Positions 12,003 through 24,316 of a DNA stretch of 64,000 nt are shown here, in pieces. Under the pieces are notes generated by a model. The model searched no databases. It saw only the letters and a program-made list of their open reading frames with translations, and was not told the DNA's origin. The position numbers and the translations under genes were made by a program. The stretch comes from Saururus chinensis. Taxonomy: Eukaryota > Streptophyta > Magnoliopsida > Piperales > Saururaceae. How positions within the stretch are numbered: position 1 is the first letter of the stretch; each line of letters starts with the position of its first letter. The DNA lies in assembly GCA_035235625.1 (NCBI GenBank), contig CP141143.1, forward strand, positions 4,570,501 through 4,634,500, in the 5' to 3' direction.

Positions 12003-12395
12003 GATGATGCTATGCATGTGGATTATGTATGTTAGAGATACATCCATGCATGTTGATTTTGATGTTATGCATGTGGAATATGTATGTTAGAGATACATCC
12101 ATGCATGTTGTGATGATGTTATGCATGTGGAATATGTATGTTAGAGATACATCCATGCAGGTTGTGATGATATTATGCATGTGGGAATATGTATGTTAGA
12201 GATACATCCATGCATGTTGATTTTGATGTTATGCATGTGGAATATGTATGTTAGAAATACATCCATGCATGTTGATTTTGATGATAAAATGCATGTGGAA
12301 ATATGTATGTTAGAGATACATCCATGCGGGATTGGTTATGATGTGAATGCATGTGGGAATATGTATGCTAGAGATACATCCATGCAGGTTGAATT
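12003..12395 (+). repeat. Tandem repeat of about 50-60 bp, seven copies
   Basis: Each unit contains ATGCATGTGGAATATGTATG and, shortly after, GAGATACATCCATGCA, so the unit opens and closes with the palindrome-like ATGCAT. Seven copies of the second block are visible, with unit length varying through small insertions (TTTTGAT, GG). The unit happens to keep one frame open in part of the array, which is not evidence of a gene. Similar variable subrepeats are a usual feature of long plant LTRs. Confidence 0.9.
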
Positions 12396-15300
12396 ATGCA
12401 TTTTGATGCAGTGTTAAGTGATATGAATGTGTGATCAGGAAGTGATGCACCATGTAAATCTTTGATCTGAACGATCTCATTTCTAAGCTATCGTATTTTC
12501 TACGTTGACAGTGATATTAAAAACCATTGCTGAGTTTGTTAAACTCACCCCTCTTTTGTGTTTTGATTTGGGGCTGCGTGGTGCGACACGCAGACGGACA
12601 GGATTGCCTTTTTGAGGAAAGGTCAGAGGTAGCTTGGGTGTGATGATGGAGATCGTTGTGTGACTTATCATCGTTTCTTTCATGCTTTATGTTCGAACCT
12701 TTGTGTAGGGTTCTTGTTGTGGTTTTATGTCACATGTTACAGTTATGTTTGCTTATGACTTATTTTGAGCCGGTGTGGGCTTTACTTAAACTAAGCTTGT
12801 GGGTTTGAGATTGTTGTTTACTTTGTGTTAAGCAACACCTTTTCTTTCCCTTTTATTTACTCTTGCTCAAAGGATTGTGCGCACTCCGTGTTGCTGTTAA
12901 TCGCCCATGGTTAGGGATTAAGTCTTCCGCTAGAATCGTTTCTCAATTTCACTTCGTCGCCCCCGCGCGCTTGACTGGCCCTTGGACCGGGTTCGGCTTG
13001 GGTCGGGCATGGCCGGGGCGTGACACGTAGGGGGGGGGACCCTTGAGGGAAGGAGGAGGAGTCACCGATGAAATTTTTCGGCTAGGCTTCGGCGAAGCTC
13101 TGGCAGCGGTAGATTGACTACAAATCGGCAATTAAGGTAGGGATGTTGCTGAAGATTAATAAAAGTTTTATTAATTAGATTTGATTGAAAATCATATCTT
13201 TGCACTTTGGTTTATATGAACAGGGTTCTGTAAACTGTCTAAAGTAGTTAACTTTTAGATTTTATTGGCCGACTACCGGACGACTAGCGCCATCTGGCCA
13301 GTGATCGGCCAGCCGTCGTCTGGCTGCATCTTCATGTGGGCCAGGCTCCAGCATGCAGCTGCTGCCGGACATATTGCTGGCTAGTGCATAAAAAACAAAA
13401 AAAAAGGGGTAGCCGCTCGCCGCGCTAGTCGTGGCTGTGCCGGTCCTGGCCGTTCTGGTCCAGGCCATGACAATTGTGGTTGTGTCGGCCTGGGCCGCGC
13501 TAGCCCTAGCCGCAGAGCCAGCACTGCACAATATTAAAAAAAACAACGGTGACTTTGCACCTGGGCAGCAGTTGGGGCCAAGGCCCATTGTGATCGCTGC
13601 TTGGCAGCGATTCGGTGGACCCCAGTACCCCCCGACCGTGGTGGCCAGGGGTGGCATTGCCAAAGGCATTCCACCTTTGGCCGGACGCGGGGAAGACAAC
13701 CCGCGTTGTGGGTAGTCGACCCAAACCAAACCGGTTCGGTTTGAAAAAAAAACGAAAGGATGGAGTGAATTGGGTCCGGTTCAGGGGTTTAAAAGAGTCA
13801 AACAAATTCTAGAAAAATACTCAAGGACCCCAAGAGGTGTGGGAGTATTCTGACAAAGTTTCCAAATGGGGAAAAATCCTAGTGATTGTAAAATTACCCT
13901 TTTAACCTTTGTAGTAAAATTGTTGTGTGATAACTACTTACCCGACTTCAGGGCTCTAGTTCAATGGCCTATAAGTGATCTTAAAAATTGGGAAAATTCT
14001 CAATGAGAGGGTAATAGGTAACCTAAATTTAGACCAATCTATAAGGTGGGGGAAAATTCCAGTATGTAGATAATTGACTATTCTAGCCCTAGGGTTAAGG
14101 TAAAATGATTAATTGAACCGGGGTCGGTTCAAGGGGTTTACAACCTCGTTAAATGACAAGAAAATTTCCTTGGGTTCATAATGTCAAGGTGTAAACCTTG
14201 AGATTATTTTGTACCCATTGAGGTTTAGGGAAGCCCTGAGCAAAAAGACAGAAATACCCCTATGCAGGTCGGCCCACATTTGCATGGATGTTATTAACAG
14301 GCCAATGTGATATTAAAACCTTTTGAGAGGTTAAAGACTTGCCCAGGAGCAAAGAGGACCATATCTAATGTTAGATTATTACCTTAATACCCTCAAGTGT
14401 ACATATGATCAATTTTTAAAGAGATTCAGTAAGTTAACCCAAGGAGGGTTAGGACATGTAAGCTCGAACAATTCTAAAATCATTATTGAATTTAATTATT
14501 GATATTATGATTTGCTTCGACCTGTGTGGTTCTCATTGTTATGTTATTTATTGTTTCGATATTTGTTATTAATGTGGTGATAGTAATTTATCACTATCTT
14601 AAGATTATTAAAAGATTAATTGATTGGGTGGATAGTTTTGGATTATGCGAGAACACCTAATCAAGATAAAGACTAAAATGCATCAGAGGTATCTGGGACT
14701 AATTCATACAGTGAATAAAGCCTTTGACCTGACGATTAGCCTTGGTTGATGAACTGATGACAATTTCGAGTTTTAAACCCTAATCTAGAAGAGATTAATA
14801 GGGTTTGGGATAGTCATTCGGAATCATGGCTTATAGATGAGCAAGATAGAGTTCAGAATAGTTTCCTGAGTTTTAGCTCTAATGAGGAGTTGATGATTTG
14901 ACAGTGTTGTTGCACCTCCTCATTGGAGGGAGCTCTGCGTGAGCTGGGCTCACCACAGATATATTGAGGATCTTTTAATGTACACACAATTGGATTACCT
15001 GACATCCTGCTTGGTTGGCTTTTCCCGCCACTTCTGTTTAGGTGCAGTTGTGGGACATGCCCTTCCACTCCGGTCAAGTCCTTCTTGGGCTAGGAGGGGT
15101 AATGATATTTCCTGGTGGATTCCAGGGGCCTGGTGGATTTTAGGGTTTTTCGTTATCATTTGTCACTTAGTTTGATATATGATGAGTTTGTCTATCATTG
15201 GGATTAGACGGTGATATTAATTATCGAATAATAGTTTGAGAGATAATTAATCGTATTGATTGTTATTGCTTGTTTAATTAGAACAAGTCGAATGATTTAT

Positions 15301-15515
15301 CGCGTGTCCTTTATTGTGAAAAAGGTTTTAAAAATCCTGGCTGTGACAACATTCTTGTCAGACTCCTAGAAATATACAACATAGTCAAAAGGGTGTGGAG
15401 GTTTCTTTCCTCTTGAGGACCTTTGAAGTCTTTTTTCATCAGCAGGTGAATGTGTCTATGCAGTAGTAACTTCAAGAACTTGTTCTTGAGGGGATGGTGA
15501 AGGAATGAGTGGCTG

Positions 15516-17800
15516 CTATGGAATCACCATAGGCGATGTAGCACGTGATCCTCTACTAGATGTGGGTATAATAACTTGAACCCGTATTTCCTCAAACACA
15601 ATGTGTTTTGGAGAAATACTCCCACTGAAGCTATCATGCTCAAGAAAATGTGCATTCCATGCTTTGACTACTATAGGGGTGTGAGATGGACAATAAAACC
15701 TATAACCCTTAGACCTTTCTGTATAGCCAATGAAAAAACCACTGATAGTCTTAGGGTCAAGCTTCTTCTCAAGTAGATTGTACAGCCTAACCTCAACCGG
15801 ACAACCCCAAATGTACACATGATCTAAACTAGGTTTCCATTCATTCCATAACTCAAATGGTATTTTAGGAATAACTTTAAATAGAACTCGATTTAAAATA
15901 TACATAATTGTCTTTAAGGCTTCACTCTACATATTAAGAGGAATAGAAGAGTTACTGATCATACTCCTCGCCATATCCATCAAAGTGCGATTTCTCCTTT
16001 TAGCAACATCATTTTGTTGTGGTGTGTTTGGTACTGTGTATTGTGCAACAATACTATTTTCCTTCAGGAACTGAGCAAATGGCCCAGGTTTTTGTCCACT
16101 CTCTGTGTACCTGCCATAGTATTCTCTTTATTTGTCTGATCTAACAATTTTGATACTCAATGAAGATTGTTTCTCTATCTCTGCCTGATAAGTCTTGAAA
16201 ACATCAAATGCTTCATATTTTTCATTTAAGAGACAAAGATATTGTATCGGGTATGATCATATATAAAAGTAATGAAATACCTTTGACCATTCAGACAAAG
16301 AGTACTAAACAGTCCACAGATATCAGTGTGTATGGTGCCTAATTTCTCATCATGCCTCTTAGCACCCTTAAAAGACTTGTTAGTCTGTTTTCGCTTTATG
16401 CAATCTATACATGTCTCAAGATCAGTAATGTCAAGAGTTTTTAAAACTCTTCTTACTAATTGCTTTAAGCGGGTAATGGAGATATGCCCCAACCGCCTAT
16501 GCTATAACATATAGAAATTCTTTCTAATAACACTTCCTTACACAGACATCATAGATTATTCAAAGGAAACATGCAAAGAGAAACAATATAGTCCATCAAT
16601 CAAAGAACCAGAACAAATAGTGACTGAATCTTTAATAATTAGAAATGAGGAATTCATCAACTGAAAATTAAAGCCATGAGGCATTAGTCTTAATATAGAA
16701 ACTAAGTTTTTTAAAAAAACTGGAATATAGAAAGATCTCTCTAAATCTAAGGTGTATCCTGTATGGAGAACAAGTTCATATGTCCCCACAACTTAAACCT
16801 TCGAACATATCTTATTTCCAAAATAGATGTTGTACTCCCCATTATTTGGTTTCCTTAAACTGAAAAACCCCTGCATGATAGCAGAAACATGGATTGTAGA
16901 ACCAGAGTTAATCCACCATGTGTTATTATGATGAAAATCAACATAATTAGATTCATAACACACTAAAGACATGAAATTACCTCATTTTTTAGCAAGTCAT
17001 TTCTGATACTTAGGACAATATTTATTCATGTGTCCTTTCTTCTTGTAGAAAAAGTATTTGGTTTCCTTTGTGATACCAGTAGGCTTCATTGGCACACCTT
17101 TACAAGTTTTCTTCTTTAGAGTACCATGATTACCTTTCTTTTGTCCTTTATGAGAAACTAGATGGGCACTATCTAGCTAGCTTCTCTTGTTTTAGTCTCC
17201 CTTTTTTCTGTACACACATATTTAGAAGGCCATTAACTGACCACTAAGTGTTATGTGTGTTATAAAAGATCTCAAATAGCCCATATTGTACAAGCATAAA
17301 GTTTAGAATAAAGTGGACTAAAAAAGTGTCATCAATCTTTTCTTCATGTTGTTTAAGTGATTAGGAATATCACGTATTTGCATGATATGCTCTCTCCCTT
17401 TGTTATCTGTTAGCCTCATGAATGACAACTTAGACATTAAGGTGCTAGCCAAGGCTTTATCAGAACTCTTGAATTGAGTTTTAATAGCTTTCAAAAGTTC
17501 TTGGACTGTAGCGCATTCTGAGATAGATCCCCTAATGCTTTCATTTATGTGAGACCTCATGAGCATCATGCTTAAGTGGTTAGACCACTCTCACTTTTCA
17601 AAAGATGCTACCTCACTTGGCATATTTTTTTTGGTAGGAGTGGTGGGTACATCCATACGAAACGCCAAATCCAAGGCCATGCACCCTAATAGTAAAGAAT
17701 CTTTTTCTTCTAATCCGTAAAATTATCCCCAGACAATAATGGAAGGTAATGATTAGGGTCAGAAATAAAAGACGAATAAGCTGCAATAAAAGAATAAATA
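15516..17800 (-). pseudogene. Decayed Copia retrotransposon: gag, protease, integrase (no RT)
   Basis: Read on the minus strand, pieces of one Copia polyprotein follow in the normal order but in different frames with many stops. Gag of the UBN2 type comes first (about 17760-17318, including ECATVQELLKAIKTQFKSSD and KALASTLMSKLSFM). A zinc-knuckle remnant follows near 17050 (KKGHMNKYCPKY). The protease and post-protease region lies at about 16980-16556 (WWINSGSTIHVS with the expected Asp replaced by Asn, then LHTGYTLDLERSFYIP). A GAG-pre-integrase and integrase start lies at 16492-16226 (CIDCIKRKQTNKSFKGAKRH, HTDICG). The integrase C-terminal region is at 15905-15516 (PFELWNEWKPSLDHVYIWGC, FFIGYTERSKGYRFY). 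Reverse transcriptase is absent: the left edge abuts element 'a'. No LTR could be defined. Confidence 0.85.
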
Positions 17801-20097
17801 TATGCAAACATTAAAGAGGGCAAAAAACAATAACATAAGTATGAAATAGTCAATGCTAAAATCATGTAGTAAAATTGAAAACCTCCCTTTGGACAAAGGT
17901 TGCAATCTGCATCAAATTTACTAAGTCGTATAGAAACAAATGTTTATTTTGGCTCGTGATAAGGCTTGTGGGTTATACATAAAACATTACAGGAAAATCC
18001 CACACCTTTGAGCATAGAGATTCACCCATGTTAAAATATATAACCCTCCAACCTATCCTAATTATGTAACGCTAACTACCGCCTCCCTTTGGAACCTGAT
18101 GACAATCTTTGTCACATAATCAAAATTTGATAACAACACAATATTTTTATGTATGTGAATCTATGCACCTCATAGTAGCATTTGATATGATTCACACGTT
18201 GACAAATAACTTAGGATGCTTTGGTAATTCCTAAGTCATCTCAACAGACGTGGGAACTGAATTTGTGCTATTCACCTTTTCAAATAAGGGATTCACCTGC
18301 TGATGTGGTGTCCAATTGAGGCCCATGCTGAAGAGTGGGTCCAATTTGGTGTCCAAGTAAAAAAATACTGGAAACAAGTATCAGAAACTTATGCAAATGG
18401 ACCGTGTGATCCGAAGATGCTAAGTATCAGAAATCTTGTGATGCTGTCAGTAATTGAGGAGAGTCAAAACAAAGAACAAGCAGTAGGGGCATTTTTGTTA
18501 CAATAGCCTTATATGGGTAGGGTGCTTGAAGTGATGGAATCATGGAAGCAACCCTCTCCATGCACTGCCGTTAATTCCCTATTAAGCATTTTTACACCCG
18601 TTTTAGGGAAACCCCCCTCAAATTTGAACTTGAATGTAATTATAAAGTTATACATAAATAATATATATAAAATAAATAATACTAATGTATACATAATTAT
18701 TAATTTATATATAATCATATATAGAAAAGGGTAAGTTCAGGTTAACATGAGAAAAGAGTTTCTCATGTTAATTTTTAAAATATTATCCTTACCAATATGA
18801 AAATATTTGTTGAGGGTTAGCAATGGAAATAGAAAAAATATCATAAATATGGCCTTTACCAATTTTTATTAGGTTGATTCTCCGTGTTCCATGATTACTT
18901 AGATATTTTTTTATCATGCTACATTGGAGTTATATATATTTTAATATTTTAATTCATTTGAACTATCTCCTTGGCCACATAGAAGAAATTTACATACAAA
19001 ATTTTCAAGTTGAATTAGAGCTAGAAGTCATGGTCTTATTTATTACAATAATTTTTTCTACGTGACTAACAAATTGGCTTTTAAAGTCCAACTAGAAACT
19101 AGGCCCATTTGTCCTTCGGTGTCATATAAATAGCCCATGGATATTTACTCATTACAATGATCAAATCTAGGATGTAATTACTTCATAATTATATGTGTTT
19201 CTATAAAGTATTTTAATATTTACTTACATCAATTATGCAAACAGATAAAAACATTATACATCTCATAAGTAGTGTATGCATGGGTAAAAATCTCTTTCAA
19301 ACATCATTAAATGATGTACGATGAGTCGACCCATCGACATGTTGGTGCATGTGTCAGTGGCCATCGACATCATTATCAATATGTCAAACCCTACCAACAA
19401 TGAGTAGACTAAAAGAGTCATATATTGTCGATGTCATCACAGACGTGCCAGTCTCATTGTTGATGCCCAGTTTTAAATCGATGCGCCCATGCGTATTGAT
19501 ATCGATATGTTTATTTTCTTCTAACCATCAATGTCATCATTATTGTGTTAATAGTCATGTTGGTAATCTGAGCATAAAAAAGATAATTACCGTTTTGGTG
19601 CTCAATTCATTCCCCTTTTATAAAATCATATAAGCACAATACCAATAACCATAAAAACTTCAATTCAAACTACAATTGCTACTCACTAACTCATAAATCA
19701 TGCTTACCATCAATGATCTAAATTCAAGATAAAATCACTAATGTAAACCATAATATTTGAAGCATGTTTTTTTATCAATTCACCAAAACACAATTTCTAA
19801 CCATGAACAAGCAATTCAATAAGCACATAGTTTCAAGGTTAGCAATTTAATGTCCAACTTTGTGTTTTTCCTTTCCTCAAGCATGTCAGTGTCTTCATTT
19901 CCTAGTTCTCCACCCCTTGGTGCAATTGCTCATGAGGTGTCTCCTAAAGTTGCACCTTTTGTTGTTCCCCGAAGTTCCCTTATCTCCTCCCTTGCTTGCG
20001 CCCAACTCCACGCTATCTCCACCGCCACCGCCTCCCTCCTAGCCTTCATGTCACCCCATGGTGACTTCTACTCAATATGGCACCGGGGACCTAAGGT
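17801..20097. other. Non-coding region, probable transposon debris
   Basis: AT-rich, with no gene that I can support. The first part may be the leader of the Copia remnant. 18640-18720 is almost pure A/T. One strong hairpin lies at 18742-18771. The open frame at 19850-20149 is Ser/Pro-rich and partly looks like the weakly conserved integrase-to-RT linker of the Copia element that follows. Confidence 0.5.
18742..18771. repeat. Perfect inverted repeat, 13-bp arms, 4-nt loop
   Basis: TTAACATGAGAAA (18742-18754), loop AGAG, then TTTCTCATGTTAA (18759-18771). GGTAAG/CTTACC at 18730 and 18788 add a possible outer arm. It sits in AT-rich transposon debris; its role is unknown. Confidence 0.8.
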
Positions 20098-21667
20098 CTT
20101 CTTTACCACCAAGCATCCCATCCCCATGTTTACTGGTGGCCTCATCTAGTCATCCAAGCTGCCTATGACCTGCTCTGGGTGTGCGCCATGCAAGATAAAT
20201 ATTATGATCTTTAACCAAATCACACTTAGACTCTTGCCCCTTATTATTCCTCTATGAATGTTGTTGGTTGTTAGTAGGCTTATAAGTTGAAACTCTGCGT
20301 TGATGAGTCGATTAACTAGTACATGGCAGTATGGTTGTTAAAGGATACAATTAATGTCAAGGCCTTGATTTTGAGGAAACCTTCAGCCCCATCGTCAAAG
20401 TTGGCTCTATTTGCCTTGTGTTATTTTTGGTGCGCTCTTTTGTCTATCCCTTACATCAACTCGATGTCAAAATGCCTTTTTGCATGGAGATTTGCAGGAA
20501 GAGGTCTATCTTCAACAACCACATGTGTTTGTTAGATCCCAACATCCTAATCATGTTTGTCGTCTTCGCAAGGCTCTCTATGGCCTCAAGTAGGCCCTAT
20601 GCATCTGGTATACCAAGTTTGCTTCCTTCTTACTTACATTGGGTTTATCTAGCTGCCCTTCTAATTCTTCATTATTTATTTGGCAAAAGGGTCATCATAT
20701 GCTCTTACTCTTAATTTATGTGGATGATATTATTCTTACTGGCAGTGACACCCACCTTCTCTAAGGCCTTATCTCTCAACTCTCTCGCCATTTTTCCATG
20801 AAGGACTTAGGCCTCCTAAATTATTTGTTTGGTATGAAGGTCACTCGAGCTGGTTCCTCTCTTACTTTGTCCCAAACATAGTACGCTATTCAGGTTTTGG
20901 AATGTTTTGGGCTTGCAGGAATTAAAGCCCACTTGCAGCCGGTCTCTAGCTCTCTACTCATGGGTCCACTCCACTCCCTGATCCTTCTCTTTTTTTGTGA
21001 GATGGTGGGGTCCTTGCAATATCTTACAATGAGCCAACCAGATCTTGCCTTTGCTTTTAATTATGTATGACAGCTTATGCATATCCCTTGTGTTCCTCAC
21101 CTTAAAGCTATTAAACAAATATTTTGCTATGTCAAAGGCACACTATCCCTCGGCTTGGAGTTTCATAAGTCTACTGACCTACATCTTTGAGCTTTCTCTG
21201 ATGATGATTGGACCGGTTGCCTTGATACTCACCACTCAACCAATGGTTATGTTGTTTATCTTGGCCCTAACCTCCTCTATTAGTGAGCCAAGAAATAACC
21301 TAAAGTTTCTCGGTCTAATTTTGAGGCCAATTATCGTGCCCTTGCTTCTATCACAATAGAGGTTATTTGATATCTTCATCTCCTCCTTCGCCTCAAGGTT
21401 CCCCTCTCTTCCATTCCCATGCTTTACTGTAATAATGTCAGTGCTTTACATATGGCCAAGAATCTAGTGTTTCATACTTGCAATAAACATAATGATATTG
21501 ATGCCCATTTTATTCGGGAATATGTGCTTCGTGGCAACATATGTGTTGCTCATTTGCATGGCTTTGATCAGCTTGCTAATATTTTTATCAAGTCTCTTCC
21601 TAGTCCTCAGTTCTTACTTCACCATGGCTCAATTTTTGGCTTTTCCCTTCTTGAGCTTGAGGGGGGT
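20098..21667 (+). pseudogene. Decayed Copia reverse transcriptase-RNase H with polypurine tract
   Basis: The plus strand carries, across several frames, the Copia RT order. There is an AMQDKYYDL-NHT...SMNVVG region (about 20190-20270), then [17 protein letters not shown] (about 20360-20410), [21 protein letters not shown] (about 20460-20520), [12 protein letters not shown] (about 20560), and the active site YVDD (20717-20728), which is intact. MKDLGLLNYLFGMKV follows near 20800, and RNase H remnants (SDDDWTGCLDTHHSTNGY, near 21200; CNNVSALHMAKN, 21426-21461; HNDIDAHFIREYV) run to about 21640. Stops and frameshifts occur throughout, so it is dead. A purine tract TGAGGGGGG ends at 21666, and the next bases TGATGAAATT would be the 3' LTR start. 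The strand and domains differ from the minus-strand Copia remnant, so this is a separate insertion. Confidence 0.88.
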
Positions 21668-21782
21668 GATGAAATTCCAGCATATCCAGTGATTGACTTC
21701 ATATCCAATATGATTGGCTCTCTATCCAACATGATTTTATCTCACTATCCAGCATGATTGGCTCCTTATTTAGCATGATTTG

Positions 21783-22208
21783 TAGGGTTGCATTAAAAAC
21801 TTGAACTCAAACCAATCTCGATGGAATTGACCCAAGATTGACCTAGGTTAAGTCCAACAAAAAAATACCCAAGTAAATCTCGGGTAGGGTCGGGTCTAGC
21901 ATGTGAAATTCTAAGAATTGACCTAAGCCGACCAAGTTCCTAATTAACTTATAAAATTATATCTAACCCGAGTTATATAATTTTTTATAAACTTTTATAA
22001 ATAAAATTGATTCAATATAATATCAAATTAGTTTAATTATTAGAACCAACCTGATCTAAGATAGAATCGTGGTTCTTATTTCGATTATTGGGTTGTGTAA
22101 TTCTTATTTTAGGTTGAGTTGGGTCCAAAAATTTTGGTTCCTATCTTAGGTTGAGTCAGGTTTAAGGAACTTACTCATTTTTTATCTGTCACCTGAGATG
22201 CAACCATA
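21783..22208. mobile_element. Non-autonomous hAT-like element
   Basis: Left end TAGGGTTGCAT and right end, on the other strand, TATGGTTGCAT (10/11). The flanks atgatttg (21775-21782) and ataatttt (22209-22216) agree at 6 of 8 positions, an eroded 8-bp duplication of hAT type. The 426-bp interior has GGGTAGGGTCGGGT-like motifs often seen in plant hAT MITEs and no coding frame. It sits in what would be the Copia 3' LTR. Confidence 0.55.
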
Positions 22209-22680
22209 ATAATTTTATTATAATTTCTCTCTTAGGCCATCTCTATTTTGCCTATGTAAACAGTTTTTATACAGCATTTATAATATTTAATTTATGCCCA
22301 TGACATGCCACTACTGTCCGCGAGCTTCAAAATACTATTACGAGAGAATGAAATTGCAGATGAAGAAATCCTAGTGTCTGCCAAAACAGATAAAAGCCTT
22401 GAATGACATGTCCGCTTTCTTTGTGAAAAACGACGAATTCAGCCCAGTGCCACCATTATCACTGATAGCCATTTTTATTTTATTTTATTGCTAGGGTCAC
22501 CGAAATCGCCATTGCCCCCTCAAACTTCTTGCCTTTTCATTGGGGGCCTATTGTTTTTTTGCCTAAATATTTGTTTGTCCGGAGAATTGATTTGAAATGA
22601 GAAAATTTTTGGGTTAGGTGCATAGTAACTTTAGTTATTCAGTCATTATACAATTAACTTTAATTTTATGTTCTTTCATA
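22209..22680. other. Non-coding spacer
   Basis: Contains no recognisable gene or element end; AT content rises towards the Stowaway-like element on its right. Confidence 0.5.
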
Positions 22681-22877
22681 CTCTTTTAATTTTATATTAA
22701 TAGCTATATTTATAAAAATAATAATTTTTATTAAATAATAAAATTTACATATATGAGAAAAAAATAAACTTATAATACTCTTTTTTAAGTATTTAATTAT
22801 TTAAATTTAATAAAATAAAATTATTAATATAAAATAATTTTTTTACCAAATAGAGCAATTAATTTGAGATAGAGGAA
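22681..22877. mobile_element. Degenerate Stowaway-like MITE, relative of 1090-1283
   Basis: Right end read on the minus strand: TTTCCTCTATCTCAAATTAA, then TTGCTCTATTTGG, a decayed CTCCCTCCGTCCCAAATTAA-type terminus. The interior shares with the first copy the order AATAAACTTATAATACTCTT, a run of Ts, AAGTA, and ATTAATATAAAATAATTTTT. The left end (CTCTTTTAATTTTATATTAA) has lost the CCGTCC core. TA flanks both ends. Confidence 0.6.
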
Positions 22878-24316
22878 ATATATAACATCTGTATAAAAAA
22901 TTGTGAAAGATAAGAAATGTAAGTGATTAGTGAGAATTGAGATGGTGGAAAGATTTTTAAGTACACCATGATGCAATGAGTCCCTTACTTGGAAAGGGGC
23001 GTGTGAGCATAAAAACTAGTTGTTATCAGTCATCGATGGAAGTAACCCGATGCAGACGGCTTTTACCACCGTACCTAACTATATGCAATAAGGGGCGCAT
23101 TTTAAACTCATTACATATGAGTGCATCTAAGTACCTTCTGATATTAACTGTTGGATATCGAAACTTTGATTTTAAACTGACCCGACCTGATAAACGAAGC
23201 CTAAGACTATCATATGTCTAATTAAAAAAATATAAGCAACAAGAGGGTAAGAAAAAATATGCGAAAAATGATAAATCTATTGACTAGCCAAGCTTTGGGC
23301 TGTACCACGTTGGTTTGGTTCGATGTCCGACAGGACTGTGCTTGAAATTGGCCATGTACTATATTTGAGACAGATGTCCCGTCCAAAACAGCAAGAGAGA
23401 GGAGAAGTGGGAGCGGGTCTGTACCTCGACGTTCACTTCGCTCCTTTTCCCATTATTATAAACTGTAACAGCATCAAAAAATGCCCATCTGTGTTGAAGT
23501 TGAACCTCTTCATTTGGAAGGTTGAGCGTATGATTGTTGAGATGTCATGTATTGCATCTTGTAAGTGCAATAAGTTGGTGGGTCCAAAGCAATCCATTCA
23601 CATATTCAATGCATCACCAAATCTTGCCTGGTGTATTGCCTTTCAATCGTCGGGCCCCTAGCAGGTGAACTATCTTATTATAACACGTCCAAGTTACTTG
23701 ATAATGCTTTCATCCAAGATTTAAAAATCCCCAAAAAAGATGCTACAAATCCTACAACGTAATCCTGAACTAGATCCTGATAGCTACCTAGCAAATGTTT
23801 TTTGTCACGCTCAACATGATGCCATTCTTTAATCATTCACGTCTAATTGGGTTGGTGACTCTGTCTCCTCCAAAAAGATATGTTCACCTGAACAAACTAG
23901 ATGAAGTATCCTGAAACAGTCACCTGAATCAAAATATCATAGAAAGGAGAAAGAGACATGCTCACATGTTGATCCACTTCACTACTATGAATATCAGTAG
24001 AAGTAGAAGGAATCAGTGAGATGAAAAAAACCCAATCAATTGAAGGTTAATTTCCTTTCATCCTTGAATCAGGTTGAACATAGCAATAATAGATTTCATT
24101 AAAATCTTCACAATTATGACTTGTCTGGCCCAGTTTTTCAACAAGAGCGAATGTCCTCTGTATGGATCCATCAGCTCGTACTAGATGAAAGCTCAAACCG
24201 CAGTTGATTACCATTTTCAAACTTTAAATTGTGTTACGAACGGAAATTTGATTTAGACCGGTGAACTCAAATGCGCCTATTTAAATAGCTGTCATTAATT
24301 CACACCCTTAAAATCA
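22878..24316. other. Intergenic, no supported gene
   Basis: A 112-codon frame at 23323-23661 has no recognisable motif. The minus strand around 24060-24190 reads as a short protein-like segment (SIQRTFALVEKLGQTSHNCE), but splice sites, start and partners could not be found. I treat both as chance or remnants. Confidence 0.45.

Larger units (their letters stand above)
9497..13025 (+). mobile_element. Giant solo-LTR-like element 'b' nested in element 'a'
   Basis: Begins TGTAAGAACCC and ends GGCCGGGGCGTGACA, with flanking cgtaa (9492-9496) and cgtag (13026-13030): a 5-bp target duplication with one change. The 3529-bp body splits element 'a' between its TATA region and the rest. It carries no retroviral gene. 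Inside are clusters of the CGATCG palindrome (10590-10700), a 23-bp tandem array (11496-11588), a 50-60 bp tandem array (about 12003-12395) and a GC-rich tail. The reading as a solo LTR is inference from TG...CA ends, 5-bp duplication and lack of coding. Confidence 0.75.
9080..15348 (+). mobile_element. Giant solo-LTR-like element 'a' (interrupted by element 'b')
   Basis: Begins TGTAATATCC and ends CTGGCTGTGACA. The two arms (9080-9496 and about 13026-15348) match, in order, the minus-strand element at 42682-46333: the same block AGAGCTTTGAAATGCCACTA near 9222, the same GGATTAGGAACCCTAAT before a TATA-like TTTATAAAT near 9468, the same GGCAATTAAGGTAGGGATGT (after 13120), and the same GGGAAAATTCTCAATGAGA (after 13990). 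Excluding the nested element it is about 2.7 kb. It has no gag or pol frame, so I read it as an isolated long terminal repeat of a Gypsy-type element. Del/Tekay lineages are known for LTRs of several kb; that lineage assignment is inference. The flanks are ttcct and, if the end is moved three bases to 15351, ttctt, a 4/5 target duplication. Confidence 0.7.

Noticed and set aside
12003-12395. CRISPR-like array
   Set aside because: Direct tandem repeat without unique spacers, in a plant LTR; no cas genes.
19850-20149. Ser/Pro-rich 99-codon frame as an independent gene
   Set aside because: Directly precedes the Copia RT remnant in the same orientation and is better explained as its variable integrase-RT linker.
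23323-23661. 112-codon open frame with Cys-rich end
   Set aside because: No recognisable motif, no splice partners, and no supporting context.
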